A DNA stretch of 64,000 nt from Forficula auricularia (Eukaryota > Arthropoda > Insecta > Dermaptera > Forficulidae), in assembly GCA_024734495.1 (NCBI GenBank), contig JALMQS010000069.1:3534021-3598020 (forward strand), written 5' to 3'. Below are positions 1-10,478 of the stretch, in pieces. The position numbers and the translations under genes are program-made. Numbering within the stretch: the stretch's first letter is position 1; each line of letters opens with the position of its first letter. A model generated the notes under the pieces. That model had not been told where the DNA came from, did not search any database, and worked only from the letters and a program-made list of their open reading frames with translations.

Positions 1-848
1 AGACAAATATTTGCATTATTTTATTAGTTTATTATTTGTACGTCAATAAGAAAAGCTTGTTAATATAAAAAAAATAAAAGCAATATAATACAATCGTGTC
101 TGTTAAATAAAACTACCCCCACCCTGTATTTTTTGTTCATATTTTTTGAAATATGATTATATTTCTTTGAGTTTAAAGATTTTTTAATATATTAAATATA
201 ATGAGAATTTTGTGAAATTTTTTACTCAATAAAAGTACATATTTGACACTTGCTGTCTATAGCTTACTTTATCATTTTTTCTTAGGACTCCTTCAAATAT
301 ATTATAGTCTTGATAGAGTTTTTCTTTAGGAGACGGACGGGTATAAATATGCAATTGGATGTTGATGAAAGCAGTCCACGGTGGTTGTAAAAAATAAGAC
401 TATAGAGGTTTTATTATTTTACATTTATTTGTTAAACCGACGTTTCGGAGATTTATTTTCTCCTTCTTCAGGGTAACAAAAAGTCAATGAAAGTAGTTCA
501 AATCATAATTACTTTCTGTCTCCTTTGACAATGCCAAAAACATTATAAAAATTTTTCATCTCGAATAGAAATAAAGTAAAAAGCAATTGATGATCAATAT
601 GTTAATCTATAGTCTTATTTTTTACAACCACCGTGGACTGCTTTCATCAACATCCAATTGCATATTATAGTCTTTTTGTCTTCAATTTTAATATTTTAGT
701 GCATAAAAAAATTTATTATGCCAATTTTTAATGGATATAATTGCATATTTCAACGTTTTCTGCATATTACTTGCATATTTCAGCCTTTTTAATTGCATAT
801 TTTATGGCATATTTTGGCAGTTTTTACTGCATAAAAATCCGGTCTCTA
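1..848 (-). mobile_element. Non-autonomous hAT-type element, copy A (cut by the window edge)
   Basis: The right boundary is the terminus CCGGTCTCTA (839-848). The sequence back to base 1 is the reverse complement of 8346-8690 plus 12605-12745, i.e. of the left end of copy B without its LINE. It is filled with GCATATT/ATGCAAT motifs. A 350-bp Penelope-type insertion sits at 312-661. The other end lies beyond base 1. Confidence 0.8.
312..661 (-). mobile_element. Penelope-derived (retrozyme-like) element with hammerhead motif, 350 bp
   Basis: Inserted in hAT copy A with a perfect 13-bp target duplication ATATTATAGTCTT (299-311 and 662-674); copy B at 8346 has the empty site. Long inverted repeats (GCAATTGGATGTTGATGAAA ... 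TTTCATCAACATCCAATTGC) flank the core. On the minus strand at about 435-475 it reads CTGAAGA, A, stem II GGAGA/TCTCC, GAAACGTC. Stem I can form from GTTACC and GGTTTAAC (two 3-bp helices with a 2-base bulge). This is a complete hammerhead-type layout with a GUC cleavage triplet and a two-base-pair stem III lacking a loop, the form that usually acts as a dimer. Confidence 0.7.
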
Positions 849-1773
849 CTCATGAAATATAATTTTTTCGATGTTCACTTATTAGGGCTTTTTTGTAGAG
901 CAAAACGCCATGGTTTTGGATAATTTTTTTTTAACAAAATAGTTTAAGCCATTTTTTAGATATTTCGAAAAACGAAGCAAAAAATAACACTTTTTTCATG
1001 AACGATTACAATACTTGACCATACACTGTACCTATGGTAAAATAAAAATGAAATAACTTTTAGACAAGAAATATTGTATAGATTGAAACCAAATGTAATA
1101 ATAATAAAAGAATGTAACATCAATTATTTTTTATAATAAAATATTGAAAATATCTTCAAAATACTCATAAGTTTAACTTAATCTAGGTAGGTATCGTGAA
1201 TTTCTTGTGGAGGGTATTGTAAATTTGTGTCGCAATTGTTTGAAATAATGAGTCTCTTTATTCAAACAGGATTAAGTAGCAGTAAAGTGAATGTTGGGAC
1301 TTCCAAAAATTCATTATTTAGAATAGGGCTGTCCAACCCGCGGACCAGCACTGCAATGAATTCGGCTCGACATAAAATTATAAATTTCTATTTTTATATA
1401 CCTACTGGAAAACATATCTGATACAATTTTACCTAATTTTTGTTTGTTTTTAAAATAAGAAGAAATTGGACAATCTCCCCAAAAGTTTTCGAAAAATAAT
1501 AAGGCAAATTGAAGGAGACAATAAAAAAGTGTGTTTTTTGTTGGAATTATAAATTTTTAATTTATTTATAACGAGAGCTTTGCCTTCATCATCAGTCTAT
1601 TGATTCACAGGAATTGCCATAATGTATGAATTCTGCTACTTCGTCAAAAAACTTTCAATTTAAAATGACAGATTTTAGATTTTGAAAAGGGAAAAATATA
1701 TATCAAGATTTCCGGAAAAAATAATCACAATCTTGTGATATTTTGACTCCAATTTTTATTAGATATATAGTAA
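849..1773. other. AT-rich intergenic DNA with repeat relics
   Basis: 858-1060 is a copy of the dispersed AT-rich repeat also seen at 60640. A hAT-like terminus AGGGCTGTCCAACCCGCGG is at 1326. A Penelope-type stem (minus strand CTGATGA, T, GAAGGC...) lies at 1570-1605 but lacks GAAAC. I see no gene. Confidence 0.5.
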
Positions 1774-2192
1774 ATATTTTTAAGATAATGTTAAATCATT
1801 CATTTCCATAGTAAATTAGTAAATTTATAACAGGAATAGCAGAGAATTGGATAAAATTAAAAACATATAGTTTTTTTTTAATTGGGCAAGAAGTTTCGTC
1901 AATTTTGTATCCTCTGAGGAAGTCAAAATAAATTGACGAAACGACTGGCCCATTTAAAAAAAACTATGTTTTTAATTTTAACCAATTCCCTACTATTCCT
2001 GTTATATAATATATTTTTAAGATATTTTTGTTACTTCGTCATGGTGGATATCATTATTCTACATTATTTAATCTTTTTTTTTTAATAAAAAATATCAATA
2101 GAATTAGAATTTTTTATCTGCAGCCCGAGACATATTTTTTTGCTTCAAATGCGGCCCGTGAAGCCAAAAGATTAGACACCCCTGATTTAGAA
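1326..2192. mobile_element. Possible hAT-type relic
   Basis: Left end AGGGCTGTCCAACCCGCGG and right end CGGCCCGTGAAGCCAAAAG...AGACACCCCTGAT are imperfect inverted counterparts of the CAGGGGTGTCxAAxC type found at ends of some hAT elements. The inside holds no recognisable coding sequence and is interrupted by the element at 1788-2010. Boundaries are uncertain. Confidence 0.4.
1788..2010 (+). mobile_element. Penelope-derived (retrozyme-like) element, 223 bp
   Basis: A perfect 14-bp target duplication ATATTTTTAAGATA lies at 1774-1787 and 2011-2024. Inverted repeats (ATAACAGGAATAGCAGAGAA, AAACATATAG ... CTATGTTTTTAATTTTAACC, ACTATTCCTGTTAT) flank a core CTGAGGA, A, stem II GTCAA/TTGAC, GAAACGAC (about 1915-1957). 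The cleavage triplet would be GAC rather than NUH, so this copy is probably inactive as a ribozyme. Confidence 0.7.
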
Positions 2193-2362
2193 GAAAAATA
2201 TTTACAAAATATACCTACACCAGTTTCCTTCAAAAATGTACCTAGTTCTATTTCTATTTTATTCTAAACATTTTTTTTTGACTTTAATCATTTTTCTAAT
2301 TTTCATAAATCTTAACTGATAATATTTTTTTTTTCAAATAGAAATAGACAATATGAAATTAA

Positions 2363-3007
2363 TTAGAGGCGAAATTATCCCCTGATAAAATCACACATAT
2401 TGACACGTGGATAAGGAATTATCAGAATATACTTAATCAATTTAGTTTGCGATTTCAACGCCGCATGCTCGACTTTATCTCTGTCAATGTCGAGGTTAAG
2501 GCCGTATTTAGTGGATCGGGTTTCGCAGATTCTGGCTTTCGACCAACTTCTGTAAGCGACCCTGCTATTCTAGACTGCAAAAAAGAAAAGGTTATCTCGG
2601 ACCACTTGAACTATCAAGTACAGGCTCACCTAAATTCTTTGTAAGCACTTTCTTTTCAAAACAAACTAATGATTAATAAGAAATATATTTTCCTATTGAT
2701 CACTGGGCTTGGTGAAAGCACCGCCGGGTTATACCAATGGACGTTGCAACAAAACGTTTTGCATCTCTTGTCGATTATAATCAATAGCGTAGGCAGTAAT
2801 TCCGATCAGTACGAATCGGCTGCCAAAGAAAATCAACTGGTATGGGCACCACCCGACTTTCACATAGTTTCTCCGCTATTTGAAATCATCATACCAATTT
2901 TCTTAATTCAAAAATTGCAAAATACGAAAAATCTTCAAGTAAACATGTACTTCCGGTATTTCGATTTTAGCCAAAATCTTGAGTTACTTCTTCTAGTCTT
3001 TAAATAG
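2363..3007 (+). pseudogene. Unrecognised coding-like stretch (two frames)
   Basis: From a stop at 2360 a frame stays open to 2644 (94 codons, with DTWIRNYQNIL and VKAVFSGSGFADSGF), followed at 2669 by a second frame of 112 codons (ITGLGESTAGLYQW, WAPPDFHIVSPLFEI). The GC content is visibly higher than the surroundings and the composition looks protein-like, with no low complexity. The two parts may be one gene broken by a frameshift. I do not recognise a family. The end (CTTCCGGTATTTCGATTTTAG) recurs at 3216, so at least that part is repetitive. Confidence 0.35.
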
Positions 3008-3265
3008 CTTAAGTTTCAAATCCCAAAGCTCTGCGACTTACTGAAGACGAGATATGAACGAATAAAATATTTATTTTGCGAGACTCCTAATTGACACCCC
3101 CTTCCTTTAATTCAATCTGATTAAAATTTATACACGGTTAATAACTTATGACATTTGATAAGTACACCAATTTAAAAAAATTATAGCCCTTTTTTGAGGA
3201 AAAAAACTAATAATCTTCCGGTGTTTCGATTTCAACCAAAAGCTTGCTGTACTCCTTCTAGCCCG
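3008..3265. other. Intergenic segment with a 50-bp direct repeat
   Basis: CTTCCGGTGTTTCGATTTCA...CTCCTTCTAGCCC at 3216-3263 is a diverged copy of 2949-2999. The MITE at 3266 inserted at the end of it. No gene seen. Confidence 0.45.
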
Positions 3266-3426
3266 AGGGATGAACCGGGGTTGGAATTAGAGACACCTCT
3301 TTGGAATTATGTGGAATTATTTTGGAATTCATTAGATAATGCCCCTTCATCTATTGTCTTTTCCTTGGATATGAAAGTGGAAGTGGAAGTAGGTGTACAA
3401 GATATTAGGTAGCGGTTCACCCCTCG
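3266..3426. mobile_element. hAT-type MITE, copy of the 61654 element
   Basis: Ends CGAGGGATGAACCGGGGTT and GCGGTTCACCCCTCG. The interior shares TTGGAATTATGTGGAATTAT and TGGAAGTGGAAGTAGGTGTA with the copy in the insulin-like intron. Flanks TTCTAGCC and TTCTAGGC form an 8-bp target duplication with one mismatch. Confidence 0.75.
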
Positions 3427-3506
3427 TTCTAGGCTGTATCGAGCGTAAGTTTCGAATTCCGTATCTCTGAGACCTATGGTTTCCAAACACAGGGAGTGTA
3501 CATATA

Positions 3507-4839
3507 CGAGCCCCGTCCCATCTCAATTGGCCCACCAATATTTTTTCTTTTAAAATAAAATTATGCTAATTTACGGTAAATTTAATTTAAATATTTATTT
3601 TTATTATCATTTGGAACAACATTTTAAACAATTTAAAACATTTTATTGTAACATTTAAATTAAAATTATTTTTTAATTGTTAAAAACATATTTTTATATA
3701 AAAAATAGTTCTTTGCTTTTCACGATTTTTTTTTTAAGAATCTTTGAATATGTGAAATAATCAAGTAGGCTTTGCCTTTTTCTAACAAAAGAAAGTTTGT
3801 TTTGTCTATTATTAATAAAAATGACTAGTGGAAAGGTTGTTGATGAAAAATTCGCTCAATTATTATCAATTTATTTAAAAGGGAAAATCAAACGCGGAAA
3901 TTGGCGATCTAGTTAATCTATCAAAGTTTACTGTCAGAAATATTATTCGAGTTTATAAAACAACGGGTACATTAGCTATAAAACCTCGTATGCGCGGAAA
4001 TCCAAAATATCAGATGCTGATAGACGGGCATTGAAGAAGATTATTAGAAAAAACAGGCGTTCGAACTATGGTGAATTATCTGTTGGGCAAAGTGTTTCAA
4101 GATCCACGTTCCATAGAGAAGCCCTTAAGTTAGGTTTTAAAAGTTACAAAGTAATTTAATTGCAACTTATTCCAAAATTGTTTTTTGTAATTTTACTAAT
4201 TTTTTTAGGCAAAAGAAAAGCCACTCTTGACATTAAAACAAAAGAAAAACAGGCTTAAATGGGCTAAAAGTCACATTAATTGAATGGAATAGTGTCCATT
4301 GGAGTGATGAGTCTCGTTTTGAAGTTTCTGTTGGGGACAATCGAAACAGAGTTATTCTGCCATACTCAAGAAAATCTGGCTTTCTGATCATAATGTTCCA
4401 CTTTTGGAGTGTGTGGCAAACAGTCCCGACTTGTCAACGATAGAAACTCTTTGGAACACAATGAAAAAGCTATTACGAATACAACCAGCTAGAAACGTAG
4501 TCGGATTAAAACACAAACTTCAAAATATTTGGGATACTTTCACCAAGATGAGTGTCAAAACTTAATAAGTACGTTGCCCAAAAGAATTCAAGCCGTAATT
4601 AAAAATAAAGGCGACGTCACACAGTGGCAAAGGTTTTGGATTTTGCATGTTTTTTCTTGTTTTTAAGAATTAAAAAATAATTTTAAGTTAAATGTTACAA
4701 TAAAATGTTTTAAATTGTTTAAAATGTTGTTCCAAATGATAATAAAAATAAATATTTAAATTAAATTTACCGTGAATTAGCATAATTTTATTTAAAAAGA
4801 AAAAATATTGGTGGGCCAATTGAGATGGGACGGGGCTCG
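3507..4839 (+). mobile_element. Tc1/mariner-type transposon, copy 1
   Basis: TA target sites at 3505 and 4840 flank long terminal inverted repeats (about 180 bp) beginning CGAGCCCCGTCCCATCTCAA. A transposase pseudogene lies inside on the plus strand. A copy with a shorter left side is at 16.5-17.8 kb. Confidence 0.9.
3821..4565 (+). pseudogene. Tc1-type transposase pseudogene
   Basis: Would encode a DDE transposase that cuts and pastes the surrounding element. It starts MTSGKVVDEK; the paired-type helix-turn-helix region (NAEIGDLVNLSKFTVRNIIR in the sister copy) can be followed through frameshifts. The first catalytic Asp motif (HWSDESRFEVSVGDN) is at about 4290-4345 and the last catalytic motif (NSPDLSTIETLW) at about 4415-4460. 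The segment between, including the second Asp, has been deleted (junction near 4378). Several frame breaks make it inactive. Confidence 0.85.
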
Positions 4840-4841
4840 TA

Positions 4842-5239
4842 CATCCGTACGCACTGACCAATGGATTTCTGGTCATTTTTTGGCCTCTGAGGACCACAAT
4901 ATCAGGTTTTATCTACTAAATCCTGTTACAAACTATTAAGGGCATCTATTCCTTCCACCTAGAAGTTACAAAATTTAATTAACTTTTCTCACCTTGAGAG
5001 ATAGAAGCTCTCAAAGTGACAGGACCCAGGCAGGCGATCACAATACTTAATATTATATTCTTTATCATTACATGATATAGAGAATATATATGGGAAATCA
5101 AAAATCCAAATGCTACTATAAAGATAATTTTCAAAGAAAATGAATTCGGAACACAATCATCACTTTTTTGGAAGGACCATCAGGGACTGTGTAGTTTTTA
5201 TGGCATATAGAACAATTTCGTATAGAAACATTGCTTCCT
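4842..5239. other. Non-coding DNA between Tc1 and hAT relics
   Basis: Moderately AT-rich, without a repeat partner in the window and without an open frame of note. I see nothing functional. Confidence 0.4.
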
Positions 5240-5746
5240 ATAATCGACAAAGGGGATGCTCATTTAAAGCAATGTTCGAAATCATACAAGGAAGTTAACA
5301 AACGTTTTAGTTTTCTGACTAGTTGACAAATAAATGCAAAGAGTTTGCAGAATTCTATCACGAAGACATTAACGCTATAATGTGCTCAAATCAGAATGGT
5401 TTCAATTGAGACAGTACTTGAAAAACCTTGGAAATGAATCGGCGGACTTGAGTTTCTCAGCCTTACATACTCTAATACTTAAAGGGAGATAAATTAGAAG
5501 AAGAATGTGTATGTTTCTACAAGGATATTCCTCTGCCTAATGGTCGACAATTTCAGCAGAGAGTGTTCATTTTCACAGCTAAAAAGAATAAAAAATGAAT
5601 TAAGAACAACTAGGTTACACGAACGACTTACTAATTTGTCAATCATGTGCATAGAAAGTGATATTCTTCGAAAAATGGACTTTGAGAACATAATAGAAGA
5701 TTTTGCTCAACAGAAATCTAGAAAGAAACCATTATTATCAAAATAA
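5240..5746 (+). pseudogene. hAT transposase C-terminal fragment
   Basis: The frame at 5507-5746 (79 codons) contains ECSFSQLKRIKNELRTTRLH, then ERLTNLSIMCIESDI and DFENIIEDFAQQKSRK, the C-terminal dimerisation region typical of hAT transposases and of ZMYM1- or THAP12-type proteins derived from them. Upstream a broken frame (FEIIQGSYKEVNKRFSF) seems to belong to the same gene. The N-terminal zinc finger and most of the catalytic domain are missing. Probably an old, dead copy. Confidence 0.75.
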
Positions 5747-5933
5747 CTCCAATTCTCAAAACATTAATCATTTCACTGATATTTGATTTGTATAAACCTA
5801 TAACCATAATAAACAATAAAGTCACTAGCAAAAGTACGTTTTGATGTTTTCATTGACGTTTTTTGGCTTTCTAAAATGGCCTCCAAACTCTGTGCGCCCA
5901 AGCGTACCAATCTGAAATGGCGGCTAGTAGCCC

Positions 5934-6541
5934 AGTCAAATTAGACAAATCGTGGGAAAAAATCCCAGAGTTTTGGAAATGGTCTTAAACGCTTCCCTTA
6001 GACTTGGTTTAATGTGTGTCAAAGTCCCCGTGGGTGGGGTTGATCTCGAGGGGGGGGGGTAAAAGTTCCGGAACTGGGTTACCATTATCCAATTAAGATT
6101 AAACTTTGTTTGAATTGTAGTAAATTTAATCTAGTTTAAAAATGTGTAGAGTTGTCTTTGTCGAAAACGTGCTTCTTCATGTTCAAAATGGGGAAAAAAT
6201 CGAAAAAAGTTCGAATTTTTGGGATATTCAAAAGTGATCCGGGGGGCTGTTTTTTGGATCCCCATAAAAAATCGAACTACTGGACCAAATGTTTTTTAAT
6301 CGACACGAAATTTTGTTTTCTTTAATTTACTATAGGACGGTTATTTAAAAATATGGACCGTTTTCGAGTTATAAGCGAAATATTGGAAAAATGGAAGTTT
6401 ATTCCCCCCCCCCTCTAGCCAAACTCCCACCTTCGGGGACTTTTGACACACATTAAACTAAGTCTAACGGAAGCGTTTAAGACCATTTCCAAAACCCTGG
6501 GATTTTTTCCACTGATTCGGGTTATTTTGTCTAATTTGACT
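5934..6541. mobile_element. Palindromic MITE, 608 bp
   Basis: Terminal inverted repeats of over 100 bp (AGTCAAATTAGACAAATCGT... and its counterpart ...TTATTTTGTCTAATTTGACT, including GGTCTTAAACGCTTCC and GTGTGTCAAAGTCCCCG). The interior has G- and C-runs and no coding capacity. Interior phrases such as ATCCAATTAAGAT.AAACTTTG recur at 38000, inside another palindromic element. Confidence 0.8.
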
Positions 6542-7204
6542 CGGCTATAGGACGTCCTTTCATAAAGTATCTAAATTTAATTATAGCTGGATATATAGAT
6601 AGCACTGCCCTCCCTCCAGATATAAAATAAACATATATACATTAATTAAAAAAAGTCATAAATTTTACAAAATATTTTTATTTTCTGTTTTAGAACAAAA
6701 ATTAGTCCGTAAAAATTCACTTTCAATATTCTTAAACATAAAATTTCCCCTTCCTTACATTCTGCTACACAAATAGACTTATAACTTTTTTTGCAACGAA
6801 ATTTTTCTCTGGAGAGAGACGGACTGATAGAAATTTTAATTGAATGTAATGGAAGGCAGGCCAGACTTATAAAATTTTCCAAATCTGTTTTTTTTTTCGT
6901 TTTCATCTCTCTCTCACTCTACACTGAGGATAACCTTTTTTGACCCATAGTAGCCCTTAAATACGAAAGTATTAGTATTAACTTATTGAAAAATCGCTCG
7001 TAACTTGCGATGAATAATGCAATCGTAAGTATAATCTGAATTGAAATGCGCAGATTCGGAAAGACGCCTCATCACCGTGAATATGAATTATATTTAATAT
7101 GAAGATTTGAGTGTCTTATCTTTTGGAAAAGTGAATCCTGAGCGGGCCAAACCTTCTGACCTATAATATATACATAATAATCTACTAAGATCAATGATAA
7201 AATT
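6542..7204. other. AT-rich non-coding DNA
   Basis: No convincing gene. A minus-strand frame at 6646-6906 is Lys/Phe/Ile-rich and looks like chance. No repeat partner noticed. Confidence 0.4.
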
Positions 7205-7480
7205 GTCCATAAGGTAGTTGTTTTGCGACAATACTAGCAAAAAGTTAATGCTAGAGTATATAGAACAGACAATAAGTATTCATAATTCATAAACCCAAAA
7301 CTTTTTGCTGTTTATGTACCTATTCTAGCCAATCCCGTGCTCGTTTGACAAATCTGGACATATTGTAAGAGATTGAATATTTTTAAATTAAGATGACAGA
7401 TAAAATACATTTTTAAAGTTAAAAATTTCTATAAAAATCGTTTTGTTATTTTTTTAACAAATGTAATCACAAGCGGGCCT
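7205..7480 (+). mobile_element. AGGTAGTTGTT MITE, partial copy
   Basis: Begins AAGGTAGTTGTTTTGCGACA and matches the left part of the element at 50033-50894 up to TGTAATCAC. It is bracketed by two diverged copies of TAATCTACTAAG...GATAAAATTGTCC (about 7180 and 7492), a direct duplication of about 33 bp. Confidence 0.7.
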
Positions 7481-8130
7481 TGCAGCTAGATAATCTACTA
7501 AGGTCTTTGATAAAATTGTCCTTAAAATATAAATTCTCAAATAATGAATTATATTGTTGGTTTATTTTAATTTTAAATATAATAATTTGCGAATTTTGAG
7601 GCCTCCTTGAATGGCGCCCAGGGCCCTACTTGTTCCATCCTAAGTACGTCACTGTGCCCAAGGACCATGCATGACCTAAGACGGCCCTTTATATATAGAG
7701 ATGATGTGAAGAGTTATGATGACAAGATAATGTTTTTAAAAATACACTTAAAAAGATTTTTATTTAAGTAGATAAAAGTTATTCATAAAGGGAGATCTGT
7801 TCTCTTAGGATAATGTTTTATCCCCCCCTCCTAAAAAATGCAATATTTAATTGGTGTCAAAAGGTTAACTGAGGAGAGAAGCATTTAGAATAAATCATTC
7901 TTAAATTATTTTAATGGAGCGCAAATTATGATGTTGTTATTAGATTCGAAACATTAAACAATCTTTAAAATGACTAATTTCTCAATTCTTTTCATTAAAA
8001 GTATTTTAAGGAAAATATAATTTTATATATATATAGATGGTTTAATTAGTGAGATAAAAATTTTAATGGATTAATTAGATAGATAAAAATGTCCATATAA
8101 TCATAGAGCACAGCGTCATGAATTTTCTAG
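7481..8130. other. AT-rich non-coding DNA
   Basis: Contains short fragments such as TGAATGGCGCCCAGGGCCCTA and no coding frame. The Jockey fragment starts at about 8130-8160. Confidence 0.35.
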
Positions 8131-8149
8131 CGATGAATTTGGTCCGGCG

Positions 8150-8345
8150 AATGATATTTGCTCGGTGATTAGAGTTCATCTGGACAAATTATTAAATTGG
8201 GCTACGCATCTAAAGGCAGTATCATCGAGTGGAAGAATTCCAGGCAAAATTATATGGCCTTTAATTAATAAAAGAAGCCCACTTGGATTGGATCAAAAAT
8301 TAAATCTAAATAGGGCCATGGTAGCGCCCTCGTCTTACTTATGGG
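8150..8345 (+). pseudogene. Jockey LINE reverse-transcriptase gene, left half of a split frame
   Basis: The frame reads VHLDKLLNWATHLKAV, ...WPLINKRSPLGLDQKLNL, RAMVAPSSYLWG, the region just after the reverse transcriptase fingers/palm of Jockey-clade non-LTR retrotransposons (YLGVxLDxxLxWxxHI ... LYxxxIxPxxxYGxxLW). It is interrupted at the 8-bp target site CTTATGGG by a hAT-type element and resumes at 13483. The LINE is 5'-truncated. Confidence 0.8.
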
Positions 8346-8809
8346 TAGAGACCGGATTTTAATGCAGTAAAATTGCCAAAATATGCCATAAAAATTGCAG
8401 TTAAAAAGGCTGAAATATGCAAGTAATATGCACGTTGAAATATGCAAATATATGCAGTAAAAATTGGCAAAATTAATTTGTTATGCACTAAAAAATTAAA
8501 ATTGAAGACAAAAAGACTATAGGTATATTAGAAGGAGTGCTAAAAAGAAATAAAAATGATAAATTAAGATATAGACACCAAGTGTCAATATCTACTTTTA
8601 TTGAGCAAAAAATTTCACAAAATTCTCATTATATTTAATATATTAAAAAAATCTTTAAACTCAAAGAAATAATAGAGGGTGTACTTGAATAAAATCAACA
8701 TAATAAATTTTTTTTTTATAATGATATTGATACAAGAAGAAGTTGCACCAAGAAGGTACAACCTCTGAAGTCCGTGGTGGACCCTTGTAACGTGAAGATA
8801 AGGGGAGAT

Positions 8810-9426
8810 TTAGGGATTGGGTAGAGGTCGAAGGTATCTGTGGATGCTGGTCTTGAAAGTTTGAAGGTTATAAGTAGCTGGAAAGACGGTCGGGGGAAGA
8901 GAATTCCAGTCTCTAGATGTCATAGGGATAAATGAATTGGCGAATGCGTTTGTTCGATTAGTATCTAGTTTAAGCGCGTAGGGGTGTTGAATTTTAGAAA
9001 ATCGTGTATTTCGGGCAAATGAGGCCTTTGGTGGGATTATCGATTTTATTTCGTCAGAACAAAAGCCATGGTAATATCTATAAAAAAGGGATAGGGCGGA
9101 GACAGATCTACGATGGGCTAGGGAGTCGAGAGTGTCAGTTAATGTAGGATCGCCTATCAGTCTGATAGCTCGCCTCTGAATTGCATCTAAGGTATTAAGA
9201 GAATACTTGGAGGCTCCTCTCCACAAATGCGAGCAATATTCAAGACAGGGGCGAATTTGAGCCTTGTATAATATAAGGAGTTGAGTGGGGGTAAAAAATC
9301 GTTTGGTTCGGAAAGAAAGCCAAGCTTACATGCTGCAGCTTTTGCTACTGAGACAATATGGTCATTCCAAGAGAGGTCAGAACCTAAGGTGACACCTAAC
9401 ATTGATATTTTATTACGGAATTCCAA
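8810..9426 (-). pseudogene. LINE ORF2 C-terminal region
   Basis: Two overlapping frames (9426-9187 and 9226-8810) continue ORF2 with MLGVTLGSDLSWNDHI, then WRGASKYSLNTLDAIQRRA, LIGDPTLTDTLDSLAHRR and RDWNSLPPTVFP, ending LQTFKTSIHRYLRPLPNP. One frameshift separates them. No RNase H domain follows. Confidence 0.88.
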
Positions 9427-9460
9427 TGAGCTCGAATCAAAGGAAATGTCCGGAAGGTTC

Positions 9461-10348
9461 CTATCTGCGCGTCCTAGAAATTAGGCAGCACTGTGTTTTG
9501 CCAGCATTAAAGTTTACCAAATTGTGAGATCCCCACTTTTTAAGCATGCTCAAATCTGAATTTATTGAGGAGGCTAAGTTTGCGCGATTGTCTAGCAAGG
9601 ATTGAGCGTTGTGGAGGGTGCTATCGTCAGCGTAACAATGTATTGGATTGGAGGGCAGATTTAATAGGTCATTAATATAGATAATAAAGAGTGTGGGAGA
9701 GATGACTGAGCCCTGAGGAACTCCAGCATTAGTATTAAAGGACGAGGATGATATTCCGTCAACCTCGACTTTAATAGAGCGGTTTGAGAGAAAGCTCTCA
9801 AGCAACTTGCAGAGGCTCGGGGGAAGGCCAAATGCAGGTAATTTGGCAAGAAGATTTTTGTGCCAGACATGATCGAAGGCCTTTGAAATGTCTAAGCCTA
9901 TTACGAAAGTCTCTTTACCAGTCTCTAGTGCTTTATTCCAAATATGAGTTATATATGCTAAAATATCGCCGGTGGACCGAAATTGTCTAAAGCCGTATTG
10001 ACTATCATGGATTAGTTTATTAGATTCTAAATGGTGAAGAACTTGCTCATTAATGATTTTTTCCATGATTTTAGAAAGAACCGAAGTTATGGCGATCGGA
10101 CGATAATTGGCTACATTTGAAGGATCTCCTTTTTTTTTAATTGGTTGAATTCTTGCTGTTTTCCAGCTCTCCGGAAATGAGCCAGTGGTATATGAAAGTT
10201 TGAAAATTTTTGAGAGAATAGGAGCAAGTTCAGGCGCGCAATTTTTGATTATACTGGTGGGAATGTTGTCTGGGCCAGCGGCTGAATTAACATTTAGGTT
10301 TTTTATTACTTTTAATATTTTTGGTATTCTGAATTTAATATCCGACAT
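9461..10348 (-). pseudogene. LINE reverse transcriptase domain
   Basis: 295 uninterrupted codons with SAAGPDNIPTSIIK, NYRPIAITSV, YGFRQFRSTGD, VIGLDISKAFDHVWH, GVPQGSVISPTLF and the catalytic box CYADDST. All three catalytic Asp residues (LDISKAFD, YADD) are present. The enzyme copies LINE RNA into DNA at the nicked target. The frame is broken downstream at 9461 and again near 9200. Confidence 0.93.
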
Positions 10349-10478
10349 AATATTGGTGCTAGGGGTATAGGGCGGGGGGTCAAGTCCCTTGTCGTCTAAG
10401 GTGGCATTGGTCGCGAAGAATGAAGCGAATGCTTCAGCTTTAGAGAGGGCGTCGGTGGCTATTGAGCCGCTGGAAAGA

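Noticed and set aside
1570..1605. Hammerhead motif on the minus strand
   Set aside because: CTGATGA and a stem are present but GAAAC is replaced by GTTAT, so it is only a Penelope-type relic.
6646..6906. 86-codon minus-strand frame
   Set aside because: Lys/Phe/Ile-rich composition typical of chance frames in AT-rich DNA; no similarity recognised.
8345..8520. Short frames rich in Met, Cys and Ile around the ATGCAAATATG motifs
   Set aside because: They reflect the GCATATT repeats at the end of the hAT-type element.
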